Shown: piece after piece, positions 62,442-64,000 of the stretch
How the letters are laid out: each line of letters opens with the position of its first letter
Position numbering within the stretch: position 1 is the stretch's first letter
Assembly (NCBI GenBank): GCA_947501045.1
Contig: CANMUI010000008.1
Coordinates: 72,558 to 136,557, forward strand
Direction: 5' to 3'
Source: an uncultured Psychrobacter sp.
Lineage (GTDB): Bacteria; Pseudomonadota; Gammaproteobacteria; Pseudomonadales; Moraxellaceae
Length of the DNA: 64,000 bases
Program-made: the position numbers and the translations under genes
The notes under the pieces: model-generated
What the model was told of the DNA's origin: nothing
The model's input: the letters and a program-made list of their open reading frames with translations, nothing else
Database searches by the model: none

Positions 62442-62790
62442 ATGTCTGAACTAAACTCCTCATCCTTTTATTAGTGTAGGATGAAGCCATAAACTCAATT
62501 GCTCTCATTGATATAAATAGCTTAACAGATATTTTTAAAAATTTACACAGTCTTACATACGCTCTATCTGGTGACATACCTTAACATTTATATACAGGAT
62601 ACTTGCTTTTTTCTACTTAATAGTATTATGAATAGTTCATGGTTTTCCTTATGCTGGCACTATGTTCATTGTATACATTATTGTTAGTCATTTAAGAATA
62701 CAGAGCAAATATGAGCTGTGTTTATAATGATCAACAATGCCAAATAACATATAAAACTTTGCTTGAAACAATTTATATTAAGGAATGATT
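62442..62790 (+). other. Intergenic region ahead of the membrane protein gene
   Basis: 349 AT-rich bases; no gene or strong regulatory element was seen. Confidence 0.4.
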
Positions 62791-63861
62791 ATGACACCTA
62801 TCTATTCGCCTCAGCGTCGCCCTTCATGGCGTGGTGTGTTAGCAGGTCTTGTCATGGGACTGATAGTAGTGATGGCTATGATTGCTCTCGCTTTAGTATT
62901 AAGCTCATTTATACCTTTTGATTTAAAAGGCACCAGTATAGCTGGTGGTATCTATGCCGCTATTACTGCCCTAGTTAGTGCCTTTGTTGCTGGTTATTTT
63001 GCTATTAAGTTCTCAGCACCAGAGGCATTATTTGGTGATGGTACCGAGATTGATCAAAAGGACGCTACTTTGACGGGTATGCTAACTGCAGCATTAATCG
63101 TGCTTTTTACAACGTTCTTTACCCTTAGTAGTGCCACTGGCATTTTAGCTTCAGCGGGTAATGCTCTTGGTAGCACCGTAAGTACCGTTGCTAAGACAGC
63201 AGGCGGCGTTGCAGCAGCAGGTACCTCAGCAGTAGGTACAGCAGCAGCAGGCGGTGCAGCTGTAATACCTGATAGCACTATGCAGCAGATGCAGCAAAGA
63301 GCACAGGAAGTTTATCAAACGGTATCTGGCAATATTAGCCGCGAAGATGTACGCGCCATGGTTGCTAAAAATACGCAGAATCTAAGCGAAGAGCAAATTG
63401 CTGCGACCACTAGTGTATTAGAAGAGATGATCAACGATACTAAAAGTGATATGGCTAACATGGATTTCACTAGTATCGATACGTGGCGCAACATTGATGA
63501 CTATGCTAAACAGCGTATGGCATCAATTGAGCAAACCTTGCAAGGTCCTGAGCTGATTAATCGTCTACAACAACAAGGCCTTACTGAAGATCAAGCCGTT
63601 CAAGTACGTCAAGAAGTAATGCAGTCGTTCAACGAGTATAAAGCGCAGACAGAACAATATATCGCGCAAGCACAACAATCTGTAGATCAAGCGGTACAAC
63701 AAGCTGAAGACATTGCTCGTAAAGCAGCTTTATATACTGGTTTATTTTGGTTAATTAGTGCTATCTTAACCTTTATTGCGGCTACTATGGGCGCTAGAAG
63801 TGCAGCCACTAATTATCGTTTAGACAAGCCCATCATTACCCTAGGTGATAATGTGCGTTAG
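62791..63861 (+). CDS. Membrane protein with Ala/Gly hinge and coiled coil, unknown function
   Basis: About 356 residues from ATG 62791, which has AAGGA six bases ahead; the ATG at 62785 touches that site. Three N-terminal helices (about 14-38, 45-70, 92-117) with a small-residue pattern, an Ala/Gly/Val/Thr-rich stretch (about 120-160), a Gln/Glu-rich helical region (about 165-310, including TEQYIAQAQQSVDQAVQQAE), and a last helix near 313-335 (GLFWLISAILTFIAATMGA). No family recognised. It is the last gene before an insertion element. Confidence 0.75.
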   Translation: MTPIYSPQRRPSWRGVLAGLVMGLIVVMAMIALALVLSSFIPFDLKGTSIAGGIYAAITALVSAFVAGYFAIKFSAPEALFGDGTEIDQKDATLTGMLTAALIVLFTTFFTLSSATGILASAGNALGSTVSTVAKTAGGVAAAGTSAVGTAAAGGAAVIPDSTMQQMQQRAQEVYQTVSGNISREDVRAMVAKNTQNLSEEQIAATTSVLEEMINDTKSDMANMDFTSIDTWRNIDDYAKQRMASIEQTLQGPELINRLQQQGLTEDQAVQVRQEVMQSFNEYKAQTEQYIAQAQQSVDQAVQQAEDIARKAALYTGLFWLISAILTFIAATMGARSAATNYRLDKPIITLGDNVR

Positions 63862-63933
63862 AATGTACGCTAAGCTATTTAATTAAATAGTCGTTTTAAA
63901 CAATAAAAAGCCCACTCATTAATTGAACTGCCC

Positions 63934-64000
63934 CCCATAAGTTGGACACAATTTATGGGGGTTATTTTATGCGTTACGATCTAGACTTTAAGATCAAAGT
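63934..64000 (+). mobile_element. Left end of an IS3-family (IS150-like) insertion sequence
   Basis: TGAACTGCCCCCCATAAGTTGGACAC resembles the terminal inverted repeat of IS150-group elements (TG-x-ACTG-x-CCCCCA-x-AAGTTGGACA). CCCCCATAA and TTATGGGGG form a hairpin just inside. The element continues beyond the window, so the right end and target duplication are not seen. Confidence 0.75.
63969..64000 (+). CDS. IS3-family transposase OrfA (5' end only)
   Basis: ATG at 63969 opens MRYDLDFKIKV, the start of an IS150-type OrfA helix-turn-helix protein (M-R-Y-D/S-x-x-F-K). Only ten full codons lie inside the window. Confidence 0.65.
   Translation, partial: MRYDLDFKIK

Noticed and set aside
1..64000. 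CRISPR array, rRNA operon, integrase-flanked prophage or replication origin
   Set aside because: No regularly spaced repeats, rRNA sequence, phage structural genes, integrase or DnaA-box cluster was seen on reading.

Overview
The window looks like the chromosome of a gammaproteobacterium of the family Moraxellaceae, most probably Psychrobacter. This is read from moderately low GC, many TTG and GTG starts, a BfmR-type response regulator very like the Acinetobacter one, and Moraxellaceae-style gene order (zur/znu, cpdA-dksA-gluQ, an rsmH-to-mraY cluster without mraZ). No database search was run, so the genus is an inference.

1-6.1 kb: start of the rpsP-rimM operon (minus), an EnvZ-like histidine kinase without an adjacent regulator (plus), and the BfmR/BfmS envelope two-component pair (minus) with a newly read 59-residue membrane protein behind bfmS. 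6.1-14.3 kb: the F1Fo ATP synthase operon atpIBEFHAGDC (minus), with long gaps between atpI and atpB and between atpA and atpG. 14.5-18.0 kb: zinc uptake, znuA diverging from zur-znuC-znuB around one palindromic Zur-type operator. 18.2-20.8 kb: cpdA, dksA, gluQ. 20.9-23.8 kb: murD-ftsW (minus). 24.4-29.2 kb: a SulP anion transporter with a universal stress protein, then glnK-amt for ammonium uptake, closed by a strong terminator. 29.3-33.2 kb: small envelope proteins, a secreted nuclease, tRNA-Ser, a thioesterase and a second universal stress protein.

33.4-45.5 kb is a defence island. A type I restriction-modification locus (hsdM-hsdS ... hsdR plus a YgjP-type metalloprotease gene) is split by about 5 kb of cargo. 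The cargo is a Septu-like ATPase/HNH-nuclease pair (ptuA-ptuB), a BLUF blue-light sensor with a membrane tail in the opposite orientation, and an unrecognised three-gene cassette (ribbon-helix-helix protein, two-helix membrane protein, small acidic protein). Large palindromes sit directly behind the cassette and behind hsdS, and a small plus-strand transcript candidate with its own terminator lies between hsdS and the cassette. The cassette and the BLUF protein are the best candidates for something undescribed.

45.6-51.5 kb: envelope genes (two lipoproteins, a DUF421 protein with an added zinc-ribbon-like tail, a Met/His-rich Spy-like protein, cardiolipin synthase) and rlmA. 51.6-60.0 kb: the division/cell-wall cluster rsmH-ftsL-ftsI-murE-murF-mraY (minus). 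60.3-62.4 kb: gltX, tRNA-Ala, tRNA-Glu. 62.8-64 kb: a membrane protein of unknown function and the left end of an IS3-family (IS150-like) element cut by the window edge. No CRISPR array, rRNA gene or replication origin was seen.
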